Shown here one piece after another: positions 24,201 to 36,200 of a DNA stretch of 64,000 nucleotides. The position numbers and the translations under genes are program-made. The stretch covers positions 22,932,622 to 22,996,621 of the forward strand of contig NC_079208.1 of assembly GCF_026745355.1 (NCBI RefSeq), written 5' to 3'. How positions within the stretch are numbered: the stretch's first letter is position 1; every line of letters begins with the position of its first letter. The notes below the pieces were generated by a model. That model saw nothing but the letters and a program-made list of their open reading frames with translations. It was not told the origin of the DNA and did no database searches. Source of the DNA: Beta vulgaris subsp. vulgaris (taxonomy: Eukaryota > Streptophyta > Magnoliopsida > Caryophyllales > Amaranthaceae).

Positions 24201-27200
24201 GATTTAAAATGCACGGCACTTTTGTAGGGTTTCATAACCAACTCATCACGTCCAAGTGCACAGCTTCCTTGATTGTAGGCGCCTCCTAGCTTCACGTACT
24301 TAGGTAGTTACAACTTACAACTTACTACTTAGTTTATTACATAGTCATTTCGGACTTTAGGGAAAACAAACAACAACTTTAACTAGTCGAAATAAAATCA
24401 AACTAATTAACTTACATGACTCTTCTAATAAAGCAATAAAGATAGAAATTAACTTAGCTAATCATGGATGATTAATTAACTAAGCTAACTAAAGACTCAC
24501 TAAAAACATCACATGAAATGAAAGAATTAAGAACATCTCTTAAAGTCATAGCTATCATGTGCATAAGTGGTCGATCAATGGATGGACCTCCATCAATTTT
24601 GGTTCTTTTATGAAATGCCACATCTGCAGCAATTTAAGAATTTGCTTGCTGTTCTAATGAAGACTCATAGGTTGTTAATCAGATAAGTCGATATAGATGG
24701 GAAATATTTTAGCTGAGCTAATTGATTGGCAGTGAGCTTTCAGGAAGCCATATCATAAATATACTACTTCTGTTGAAGGATGCCAGCTGCCTAGTACTCC
24801 TTTTTTGTCTTTCAAGAAACTGATACTGACCAAACTTTATGAAGTAATTAGTTTTGTGACTGTCATGTGAGGGGACAAGTATTTGGTGCTTTTTCTTACT
24901 ACGAGTGTAGTACTAGAAATATGAATGAAAACTACTATGAGTTTGAATCCATAACCTAAAATTCTATTAAGATAGCGATGGACATAAATAGCATCAACAT
25001 AGTATACTTGCTGACAGGCTTTTTTGTATTGCCAATGCCAGCTTAAAGTCTGGTAATATATCGCCCTCATAAAGTGAACTAAAAGTCGCTTAATCCTCTT
25101 GAAAAATCCCTTTTCATACGAGTCCCTTTGATGCCTGGGGTCCAAATCTCTCATATGAAGGGCAGAATACTTTTTATTGTGAACTGTGCAGTTTTCTTTT
25201 GGGTAATCAGATTATCCAGATGAACTATGATTCCATAAAGACACAACATCCCCGCTGAGTTAAAAAGGTTGGTCAACCTAGGATTGAGCAAAAGAAATTT
25301 CATGGAGTTGAATTATGTTCTATGTGTAAAAGCAACATACCTTACGCAGTTATGCTGGTGTTTAGTTATGAAACTTGGAGATAATTCCAGGTATCCTTTG
25401 TGTCGAAGGCATATAGAATTTAATATTATCAAGCTTCTTCGTGTCCATGCATGATATGGGTCGCATCCCATCATCACTAGTATTGCTAAAACATCGAAAA
25501 CACTAGGTTGGCCAGTGGTTCTTATCTTCATGAAAATTTAGGCCTCATATCATGGTATATCCTTTTGCTCCAATTCTTTCTCTGTAGATTCAATAAAAAT
25601 ACCTATGTTATACTCGTAAAGCAATCTGAATGTTGCATTGAGAAGCTTAGAAATCATCTTCATTACATCTCTTATGCTTAAAGAAAGAAATTCTTGTAAG
25701 ATAGAGTGATTATTAAAAATTAGTATATGGTACCTTGTGGTAGGATCTCTTGGTGGTAGTAGTGAGAAAAATTTACCTGCTTTTTTATTATCTTCATCCA
25801 GGCAGATATCTCTCAAAAAAAGTTTTTTGGAAAGCCAAAAGATGAAAGGCATTCCTCTTTCAGACATTATGATGGCAGAAAAGAGGACATGGGACGGTCG
25901 CAATCATCAGGCTTTCAATCACTTGTCATGCAAAGGAAAGATAAGAAAGGGTTTGCATATGAATCGAAGGAGCAGCAGGTATAATCTCATTTTTCTGTCT
26001 ATTAGCAAGAAATTACTTACTTCTCTGTTCAATTTCTATTGCAACATATATCTCTTTTGATAGTTTCATATCTATTGCAACATGTACCTCTTTTGGTAGG
26101 TTCATATCTATTTCAACATTTCCTCTTTTGGTCACAAAAGCTACCCAATTGGACTACATTTTGCCCTCATCAATTCTACCTAAATCTATCATTAATTACC
26201 CACCAACCAATCATAGGAGTTCTTTTTGCCAAACCTGACAAGTGACAACCTTTATAATTTCCTTAAAATGTGTGCCTGAACCATATGTTGCGACAGAAAA
26301 CGAACAGATGAAGTATAATTTTCATGGAAAAATTGCAATTTTTGTGCTATTAGGTTTTTAGTTTGTTGTTGATTTTTTTATTAGTTTTCATAGGTTTTAG
26401 ATTTTTGCTGTCAAGAATTTGCTCTTGGTTGGGGTTTTCTGATAGTCTTCTAATATTGTTGCGGATGATAACTAAGAGCTCTAAATAGAATTTTAAGATC
26501 CTTGACATACATTGTAGTTGTAAATTCAAAATGTGGAATAGAATTAAAGTTATAGGGGGTACCTGAGTAGGAGAAAAATCTCCATAATATGCACATGCCA
26601 TGGTATCAAATCTCGGCGGTAGCACCTCATCGCTCTCACATTGTAACAATATTTTGAGCTTACGAGACCAATTCATAAAGCCTCAACGACCGCAAACCTT
26701 CTGCATTTCTCGCGAAAGTGGTTTTGCGAACGTGCCCATCCAAGATTTATATCATGGTGCATGCAACAACTACAAAAATAACAGCCTATAAATCCTGTAG
26801 AATACATATATGTACATGTTGGCCATAATTTTCTCAATTAATTGTCTTTCCGCTTCAGGGGCCTTAATTTGGGAACTTTCCGTGTGAACTCTTACGTACA
26901 AATGCTTTAATAGCCTTATATGGCATGCAAAGGGTGGAAAATAGCTTTCCAAATGGTGGAAGATAGTTTGTTTGGAAAAAGTTATCCTTTTTGAAAGAAT
27001 GCCACTTCTACCTATTCCTACTCTCCCTTTCATTTTCATTCTTCCTTTTCTCTTAAGCTTTTGTGCAAGGAATTAAACAAACGAAAACATTGTGTTTTCC
27101 CCTTGACTGAAAATGTTTTTTCTTCAACCAAGCGGAGCCTGAGCAATAGTTGTAGCTTCAACAACTTGTTGAAAGTAGAGATCTTATAGTGGTATTACAA

Positions 27201-30200
27201 GGTCTGTTGAGAATCCTTGTCAGATGGAGCAGTGTAATTTGATTTGTGGTGTCTTTCTATAGAGGTATTTCCTGAGTTGTCACGGTGTTTTTTTCCCTTT
27301 TAGATTCCGGTTAAATGAACCCTAAACCTATTAATGTTTTATTTATCACTTCTTTATTCATTTATGTGATGCTTCTTTTGTTCAACATTCAAATTTAAAG
27401 ATTGTCATGCTATTTTTGAAAATAAAGAAGGATATCCTATCTACTAGTTACCGAACATCTATTATATGCTGGTCAACTTGCTTTCATTTGCATTATGCCA
27501 GCTGTGTAATAGTATAAAGCCTTTGTCTAAGCTATTGTCCTCATGCCTTCAGGAAAGCGTTCTCTAGAATTTACAAAAGCCTCTAACTGTCTAGTAGGAT
27601 TTGTAAGAGCTTGGATGATATGATGTTTGATATGTGCCTGAAACAAAAGCAAGTAGACTTGCTTATCAATAAATTCCAAGATCTCATATGTTGTGTGATT
27701 ATCAGTGCGGACTAACACTAATGTGTTGGCTCAAGATGGTAACTTTACGTTAATCAGCTGATCATCAAATCCCTTTGATACTTTTTCTTGTGCACGTAGC
27801 AATAGCATGGAGTTCTGTTGTTAATTTGATCAAAAATGTTTTTCAGGCTGAGGCAGCAAATCTTCAGGATACTACCTTTTTGAATGCTGTTGTGAAGGTG
27901 TGAAGGTCACTGGCTTTGCTCTTAACGGATCTTGTTGTGCTCTCAACATTTCTCTTGTACATGTTCTTTCTGCAGCAAGTCTGGGATATCAAAGTCCATG
28001 CAGAATTCCTTTTCATTTATGCTGTAAATGGTTCCTTATAACATATATTACTAAGTGCTTTAACTGATGAGATAAATAATACAAAGAGAATGCTCAAAAT
28101 TGTTGTTGTCTTATTGCTTTTGTTTTGCTAGGTATACTGCACTCATACTGCACCTGATTATTCCTTGCCATGGCAAAAGCAAAGGCAGTATACTAGTACT
28201 GGAAGGTATCTTTTGCAGCATTGATATCCTCTCCCCCCTCCCTATAGAATAAAAAAAAAAATCAATGATATGAGCTTGTAAGACTGTATGCAGTGCTTTT
28301 ATGATAGGGGATGGAAAGCTTTTGACAAATGCGCATTGTGTTGAACATTATACACAGGTGAGCTTGGGCTTTGTGCTCCCAAAAAAGCTGTCTCTTTTTG
28401 CAACTTTCCTAGTTTTCTAAAGAGATTATGCTTTTGTTTTCCTTATGTGTTCTTTCTACTCTACCTTAGGTTTTGTTTGTTAAGAAGACCACATGATGTT
28501 GACATTGACTAACTATTATGTGCGCAAACGAGAAATGTGTATAGCTGGGTTTAGTGAGCATATGCTTCAATTTGACTCTATATTTGGTAGTCATATTGTA
28601 TCTTTTTCTATGCTAATTCTGAACCTGTTGTGGTGGATTAGTCTCACATATACATGAAAGCTCTGGAACCCAATGAACATTTTATATTTATCTGTCGGTC
28701 TGTCCTGTGGGCATCAATGAGGGCATTATGGTTTCTGGCAGATATATACTCCTCCAAAACTTGAAATTATTTTGATATGGTGATCCTAACATACCATGGC
28801 TCCTTGTAGAGAAAGCTCATTGGTTAGGGTCTAGTAGGGTTGGCCCTGGTTATACTACTCTCTATAAATCATCATCTTGAGCAGATATTTGTGGAGAGCT
28901 TCCAGATTTTTTGGAGGCTCTTGGGTACATTTAGGATCACTCTACAACATCTTAAGGAGGAGGATTCTTATTTTATGACACCAAGATTATGGTCTAGGTC
29001 AAGTCACAAATCCTCATATTAGCAAGAACTATGTAATGAACTCAGATTGCTAAGGCAGATTTGAGAAGGAGAATAAGAAATAAAATGGACTTTGATTGAT
29101 GATTTTCTGGAGAGGCTTGTTTAAAAATGAACTCAGATTGCTAAGGCAGATTTGAGGAGTGTTGAAACCCATTAAGTGCCCACTTGTGAGTGTCCCACAT
29201 TGGAGAAAGAGGAGAGAATAAACCACTTTATAAGATTAGGAGTTACTCCTCCTATCACCAATTGGTTTTAGGATGGAACCTCCTAGCTTGTAAGTGGGCT
29301 AAACTCTCCTCCTTATTGGGTTACCCAGGCCCATTTCATCTAATCTGAAAAATTAACATGGTATCAAAGCCCGGGTTGTGGGTCTCTTCTAAACTGGGCT
29401 TCTAATCAAGCAACTGGGTAAGGATTTACCTCGACAGGATGTCCAGCCCCTAAGAGGATTATTTCTGATTACCTTTCCAGTTAGCTCTAAATTCTAAAGA
29501 CACTCACAAGTGAGGGGGTGTGTTGAAACCCATTAAGTGCCCACTTGTGAGTGCCCCACATTGGAGAAAGAGGAGAGAATAAACCACTTTATAAGATTAG
29601 GAGTTACTCCTCCTATCACCAATTGGTTTTAGGATGGAACCTCCTAGCTTGTAAGTGGGCTAAACTCTCCTCCTCCTTATTGGGTTACCCAGGCCCATTT
29701 CATCTAATCTGAAAAATTAACAAGGAGGATTCATATTTTAAAATGGACTTTGAGAATATAAAAATAAGTCATAACTACAAGCTTTTGAGAGGCTTGTTCT
29801 CTCCCAAATACCAAACTAACTCTCCAATATTTTCTTCATGATCTCTCTCTCCCTAATCTCCTCTATTTAGAGTCTACTTGCCTTACTCCCCAAGCTAACA
29901 TAATAACTAGTGTTTATTACCAAAAGTACTCCTGCCCTCCTAGGCTAGTGTATTACAAACTAGCGTGCAAGTAATCTGGAGATGTATATATGCATGAAAA
30001 GCACATGCAAAAGTCTTTCAAAGTTAGGAACATCTACTAGGATTTAGGAGTTCCATAACACTGCACTTTTAGGACAGTGTTCCCTGGTCTAATATTTTAA
30101 GCCTTGGTCCTCGACATATCAGGCACTTGGATGTGCACCACTCACGTCCATGTCTGAGTTACATACGACCTGTTTGTTGATTAATGTTAGTGGGATTAAT

Positions 30201-33200
30201 TTCTTCAATTTTTCGACCTTTTGTATCTTCAATTTTTCTTACTTGGTTGTAGTGACTTGTAGTCATCTTAGTTCTCAAATTTAAGAATTTAGTCACCTTA
30301 GGCTGGATTGTGATCAGGGAAAAAAAACGCTATCGCGTTCGCTGGAACGGTCGCGTTGTCGCGAGAATGACTTGTAACGGGGAAATAGAATGTTTACCGG
30401 CCGACGCAGCGTGATTTTTTTTTATAATCACACTAATTTGTTCTAATCTTATTTGCATTCTTTTAGTTTAGGAAGCATTATTACAACATAATACAATCAA
30501 ATCTATCAGAATATCATGTTATCAGCTATATAATTAATTTGTAAAATATTTTTGGCCAATGTTCAAAAAGAACGGATGTAACGGGGATATACGCGGGGAG
30601 TTCGCGTTACCAAGCGGACAACGCGGCAAGAAGTATGTGAGTTTTATCATGGCGTTTCTTAACGGGATTTCGCGGAATAACAAATCCAAAATCCGTAACA
30701 GAACAGCCCGTTTATAATTCCATGATCGTGATGATTGATTTTCTGTAGTATTTACCATAGACTTGTTTGCTGCTTCTAAGAAAGAGTCACATTCTTTATT
30801 TCACTCTATTATGGGAACAAATTCCCACAACATCCTGTTCTTAGATCTTTGATTCTTGTACAGTTTTTTACATTAGTGTTCCAGTGTTCTGAAGACTGCT
30901 CTGCACTGTTCACAGTATTTCCTAGATCTGTCTGACACATTCCTATTATTCACCTTGTAAATTTTTTGACAGTAAAAAAATACGACAAATTTAATGCCGT
31001 AGACTAAATGATAAGTATGGTATTGCCAATATATTTGTGAGGGAGGGGGAGCGTTTAGCATGTTTAGATTGTTATGTTCTTAGTATAGATACTGATGCTG
31101 TCGTAACTCACAAGCAATATTTACAAAAAGTTATTTATATGAGGTTCAGTGTCTCTACGCATGAACCTGCTGGATGAAATAACTGCACATTGTGTCTTTC
31201 TAACGAGGGAAATTGTGTCTGATGTGCTTCAAAAAAGAGTTTAATTGTAGATCTGTTAGTTGTAGGGTATGTTTTTCTAACCATTTTTTTTCCTGCTCCT
31301 TACATTCATCATTTATTGTCTGTGCGCTTTCATTCACATCTCTTTTTTAGGAATACTTTGTTAAGTTTTTCTTCTCTAGTAAATGTAGAGTAAATACATC
31401 TTTTTGCCTGCCTAATGACTCTTTTCATGCCATACCAAGTTTTCTTTTCTTTGTCATTTTAGCTTCTCCTGATCTCTTCAACCTTGTATGCTCGGAACCT
31501 GGGTGGATTTTTCTGTTGAAAGTGTATTTTAGGCTTAGATCTTATGAGTGTAGAAGGAACACTCTATTTATGGTTGCATTATTTGCTGGTGGCATTTTGG
31601 TATACATGTAATGGATGATGTGCATCTTTCTAGCATGTGCATCTGATGTCTAGGGGTGAAAGTTCAGTCCAAAGATCAAGGCCTTAGCCTTCTTTGTGTG
31701 CTTAGTTGACATCTGCTTGATCTATACTTGGACAAGCAAAAGGCAATAGGAAAATGATGGGAACTTTCAATGTCTGCATGCTAAAATGAAAAATCAATCT
31801 CAGCAACTATGCAATATACTTGTACCATGTTTGCTGAAATTGTTACAGGTGTCGTATTTTCTGGAAATGTATTATGTGAGGCACAATTACCATGATACTG
31901 TAGCTTTTTGCACGGTACCATTTCTTTGTGTCTTACCGACATTATAGATATAATTTCACAGAATAAGCAGATATAGGAGTCTCTGACTGCAACCTTCCTT
32001 ACACATAAATACAATCACTTGTTTTCATTTATGTACCATCATAATGCTTATGCATATGTTCACCAATATACTGCATTATATTTGATGCAGGTGAAATTGA
32101 AGAGGAGGGGAGATGATACAAAATATGTTGCGAAGGTACAAAATTTACTAGCTTAAGAATATGCTTTCATGGTGTCATTACTAGATTAATGCTTTTGTTG
32201 CAAAGTATATTCTTTCAACTCTACTCTGAGCATCTGATAGCATGTGATACCTACCTAATTTTCTAGTTCCTATTTGGCACAAATAAGGAAGTCATTAATG
32301 GCTCTAGTGCTGTAATTCTATGCAGATAACATTATTTCAAATTTATTACCAAATCTAAATACCAATATGGGTTATTTTTGAATAATGCCTTAATTATGGC
32401 CTCAGGATCTATTATTCCCATTTTTTATAGTTTTGTTTAAATGATAATATCGTACAATGTTCGTGTGATGGCTTAGTGGGAAACTGGGAACTTATCGAAC
32501 AAGCTTAAACATGCTTAGAAAGTGGAAAACGTTATGCCTAATTTATTGTGTGAACTATTTGCATTGAGACCTCTATGTGGTAAGCTTTTCTTGTATCAGC
32601 AAGATCATACGTAAAATGTTGCAATCGTAAATGACGAATCTATGCGTGATTGGAGGCAATAAACATATGAAGAGGATAATTTGGTATCAAATGATTGAGA
32701 AGTCTCTCTATAAGTGCAATCTTCTGTCTACGCAGCTTCATGTTGATCACTGCTTGACAAAATGTGTGACTGATACTCTTCTTATTGATGCCAGTTGTGT
32801 TGTAAATCGGGGCTCGTTTGGTTGAAGTTGAGAAGTATAACTACCCATGAGTTTGCATTGCCCATGAAATTTTACTTCCTAGGGATTACATTTTTTTGTT
32901 TGGTTGAACATGGGAAATTCTATTTCCCATGGGCCTAGGTAAGTTATTTCCTCCATTTCTTAGGAAATAAAACTTCCTAGGAAGTTTTACTTCCCATGTT
33001 TTTGCCAACTAAACAACAACACATTTACTTATTTCCTAGGAATTCTAATTTCCCATGCATTTGAAGGTTAACCAAACAAGCTCTCAGAGAAAGTAATGGA
33101 ATACCTCAGAGGCAAGGGGCCAAGGAGATGCTAAGTAGACAATCTTTCCCACAGATAGTTCTATAGGGGGTATCTTCCTAAAATTTCTAGCATTCTTCGC

Positions 33201-36200
33201 TATCCACTATACAACAAAGACAGCCTTACAAAAGGACCTCACGTCTCGGTCTCCTTATTCTTACAAAATCTAAATTATACCCTGTAGATGCAATGCTACA
33301 TGACCTGGACAGCGGGATGTTGAGAGAGGTGCTGTGTGTTTGTTGTTACTGCAGCAATACATATCATGGATGCTGTTGTACAGCAGCACTCCATATCATG
33401 GCTGCTGTCCTTTTATTCTTGCAGTAAGAATATCTGTATGGGATCATGTGCCTATGATAGGTGATCATTAATTACTTTTGTCTTGCAGTCCTAAAGGCTG
33501 TGACAGCTGTTGTTGCTAGGGTATATTCCCAGTATCACCTAGGTAATCTTCTAGGTTTCCTTACTACTTAAAGGGGGAAATTGCAGTCTTGTAAATTATC
33601 ACAAAGTAATGAGAAAAACCTGATTGCAAGAGAGCTAAAATTCTGAGTGAATGAGCAAAAGTTAAAGCTTAATAAATTAACACGAAACTCTTCATGGTAT
33701 CAGAGCCACGACTCTAAAAATCTCAAAAATCCTTAGAAAAATTTCAGTTTACTTATTTAAAAAGATCCCACCTTAAGCTTCTCAAAATAGGTAAGGAAAA
33801 AAAAAAGATGACTTCTCATCCCACCATCATTGATGTTGTATCTTTATCCCTCTAATGGGAACACCTTTATGAGCATAGAAAAACTTCAAGGCTCAAACAA
33901 TTACACATCATTAAGGAGGTCTATGAAAATAGGACTTGCTTCAAAAAGAAAATTAGGATTTGTAACAGGAGTTTTGAAGAAGGATGAAAAAGATGATGTA
34001 AAAAGGGAAGCTTGGGAAACTTGGAACAGTATGATCATTTCTTGGATACTTGGATCTGTATTAGAATCCATCAAGAGGTCCATAATGTTCATGAGCAATG
34101 CAAGAGAAATCTGGAACCAACTGGAGAAGAGGTTCTCTCTAACTAATGAAACCATAAAATACAAAATCTGTACAAGGTAAGCAGATTAGTGAATATTATA
34201 CCTTGATGAGATGTTATTGGGAGGAACTTAAGTCATTAAATGCTCTACCACTAATAACATCAGTTACAACAGAAATTACAAGCTTCATTGAAGCTTTGAA
34301 CAAACAACAAGAAGAACAAAAGTTGGGATGAAGTATTTGGAATACAAAGAAGTTAGTTGCTGATGATGAGCCCTTTACCCCTCTGTAGAAGTTGCATGCA
34401 GTCATTTAGAACAAGAAGAAGCACAAAGGGAGGTGCTAGGCTAAGTAAAAGAAGAAGGTGAAGCTCTAGCCATGTTCAGTAGGGTCAGAGGGAGTTCTGA
34501 ATAGTATCTCACCATCCTTGCAATGTTCTCATTGTGGAAAGAGTGGTCACACTCAAGAAAAGTGCTGGTATGTCATAGGTTTTCCTAGCAATCATCCTAA
34601 GGGGAGAAACCAAGGGACAAACCAGTACAAAGGAAAGACAAAAATTGGAGAAAATAAAAAGTGGAGTAAAAACAAGAATGGTGGTAACACCAAGGTTGCT
34701 GCCAATGCTGAGGGTCAACATCGCAATGATACAGCCTCAATAGCAAGCAATGCAACAACAATTACTCTTCAGCAACTTGAGCAATTGTTGAGATTGCTAC
34801 CTGCACTATCAAAGAGTAATGATACTGATGATGAAATGGAAGTGAGTTACTCGGGTATGGTCTCTTGTCACTTTGCTGATAGTGTGAAGAATGATGGGTG
34901 GATAATAGACTCTTGTGCATCAGATCATATGACTAGTATTTTTGATATGTCAACTGATTATAATTTGTGTAAAAAGGAGTCCTTAATCAACCTACCAATT
35001 GGTGAAACTTTCAAAATTACACATATAGGCAATATCTTGCTTAAGAATGATATAAAACTTGAGCATGTGTTATATTCCTGCCTTTAAGCACAATTTGTTG
35101 TATGTTAAGAAATTGTGTCAAGATATGAATGGCAAGGTTGTGTTCTTTGATAACTATTGTACTATTCAAGACTATGAAAGTCATGTAGTGAAAGGAGTTG
35201 GAAAAGGTGAATGTTCTGTATATCTTTTGAATGAACCTGTCAAGGAGATCTTGTGTAAAATTAAGAAGCAGGCTGTTGGAAAATCTGGAGTGCACAAAAG
35301 TAGAGTGGCTTTAAATGCCAGTGCTCATTCAAATGTTCTTAGGACTTTGAGAAATGCCCCTAAAGTGAGCAAATAAACACTTTGGCATCATAGACTAGGA
35401 CATGCTCCACTGAAAAATATTTCAATGATTGAAAGTCTTTATGTAGGAATGATAGCAAGGATTTTGTCTTACTTACCCGCAAAGTTGACAAAATTACCAT
35501 TTGCTGGGAATGAGTCAAGAGCAAGTGATGCCTTTTAGCTGATTCATATGGATACTTAGGGGCCTTACAAGGTGATTTACAGAGGAAAGTTAAGTACTTT
35601 CTCACATTGGTGGATGATCATTCAAGAGTTACTTGGGTGCATTTACTTAAATTAAAAAAATCTGATGCTTATGAAGCAATCAGAACTTCATTAACATGGT
35701 GAAGACTCCGTATGAGAAGAAAATCAAGATCATAAGATCTAATAATGCTCTAGAGTTTGATGACAGCAAATGTAAGCCTCTATTTGAGAAAATGGGTGTG
35801 GTACATCAAACCTCATGCATTGAGGTGCAGACTATGTGATGACATCAACTCACATCATTAACAGGCTAACAAGTATGATTTTGCAGAAATGAGTCCATAT
35901 GAATTGCTACATGGGAAGGCTCCTAATTACACACACTTGAAAGCATTTGGTTATTTAGCATTTGCTTACAATCCATAGAGAAAAAAAGACAAGTTTCAAG
36001 CAAGGGGAGTACCATGTGCTTTAATTGGGTACCCACTTACACCGAAAGGGTATAAGCTTCATGATCTTCTCATAGGAACCACTTTTGTGTCAAGGGATGT
36101 GAAGTTTTATGAGAACTACCCCTTCCATGTCTTTCACACTACTGAAAATTCAATGACTATGATGATGTGGAAGAAAATGCAGTTAGAAGTGAAAGTGAAG

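Larger units (their letters stand above)
18349..24595 (-). mobile_element. Full-length Ty3/gypsy retrotransposon (CRM-like), minus strand
   Basis: Two LTRs (18349-19308 and 23618-24595) start TGTTATATGGCTGG and end CTCCATCA. The 5-bp target duplication ATTTT is perfect (18344-18348, 24596-24600). The primer site, complementary to initiator Met-tRNA, is at 23603-23614. The gag, protease, RT, RNase H and integrase regions are in the usual gypsy order but interrupted by several frameshifts or stops. The coding region runs about 120 bp into the 3' LTR, which together with the integrase C-terminus suggests the CRM clade of chromoviruses; clade assignment is tentative. It sits in DEG2 intron 1 in antisense orientation to the gene. 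Confidence 0.93.
15338..25128. repeat. Intron-1 tandem array and ~0.9-1.3 kb segmental duplication, broken by insertions
   Basis: A ~135-bp unit containing GCTATTGTACAATGTATTG, then TTTTTAGCTCAATTTGCTGG and GGACATTTGTGTTGAATTTT, recurs at 15341, 15733, 15868, 16001, 16657, 16788 and 18306. After the first block, 16081-16640 is nearly repeated at 24610-25128 (shared ATGAAATGCCACATCTGCAG). The layout is therefore units+tail, duplicated in tandem. The second copy was later split by the insert at about 16819-18191 and by the gypsy element at 18349-24595. There is no coding role; ORFs here are fortuitous. Confidence 0.75.
28358..32090 (+). other. DEG2 intron 5 (3.7 kb)
   Basis: Contains the TRIM, an LTR relic and the GC-rich TIR element listed separately. 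A short direct repeat (CTCAGATTGCTAAGGCAGAT at 29040 and 29131) lies left of the TRIM. The 30800-32090 part shows no recognisable element. Confidence 0.8.
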
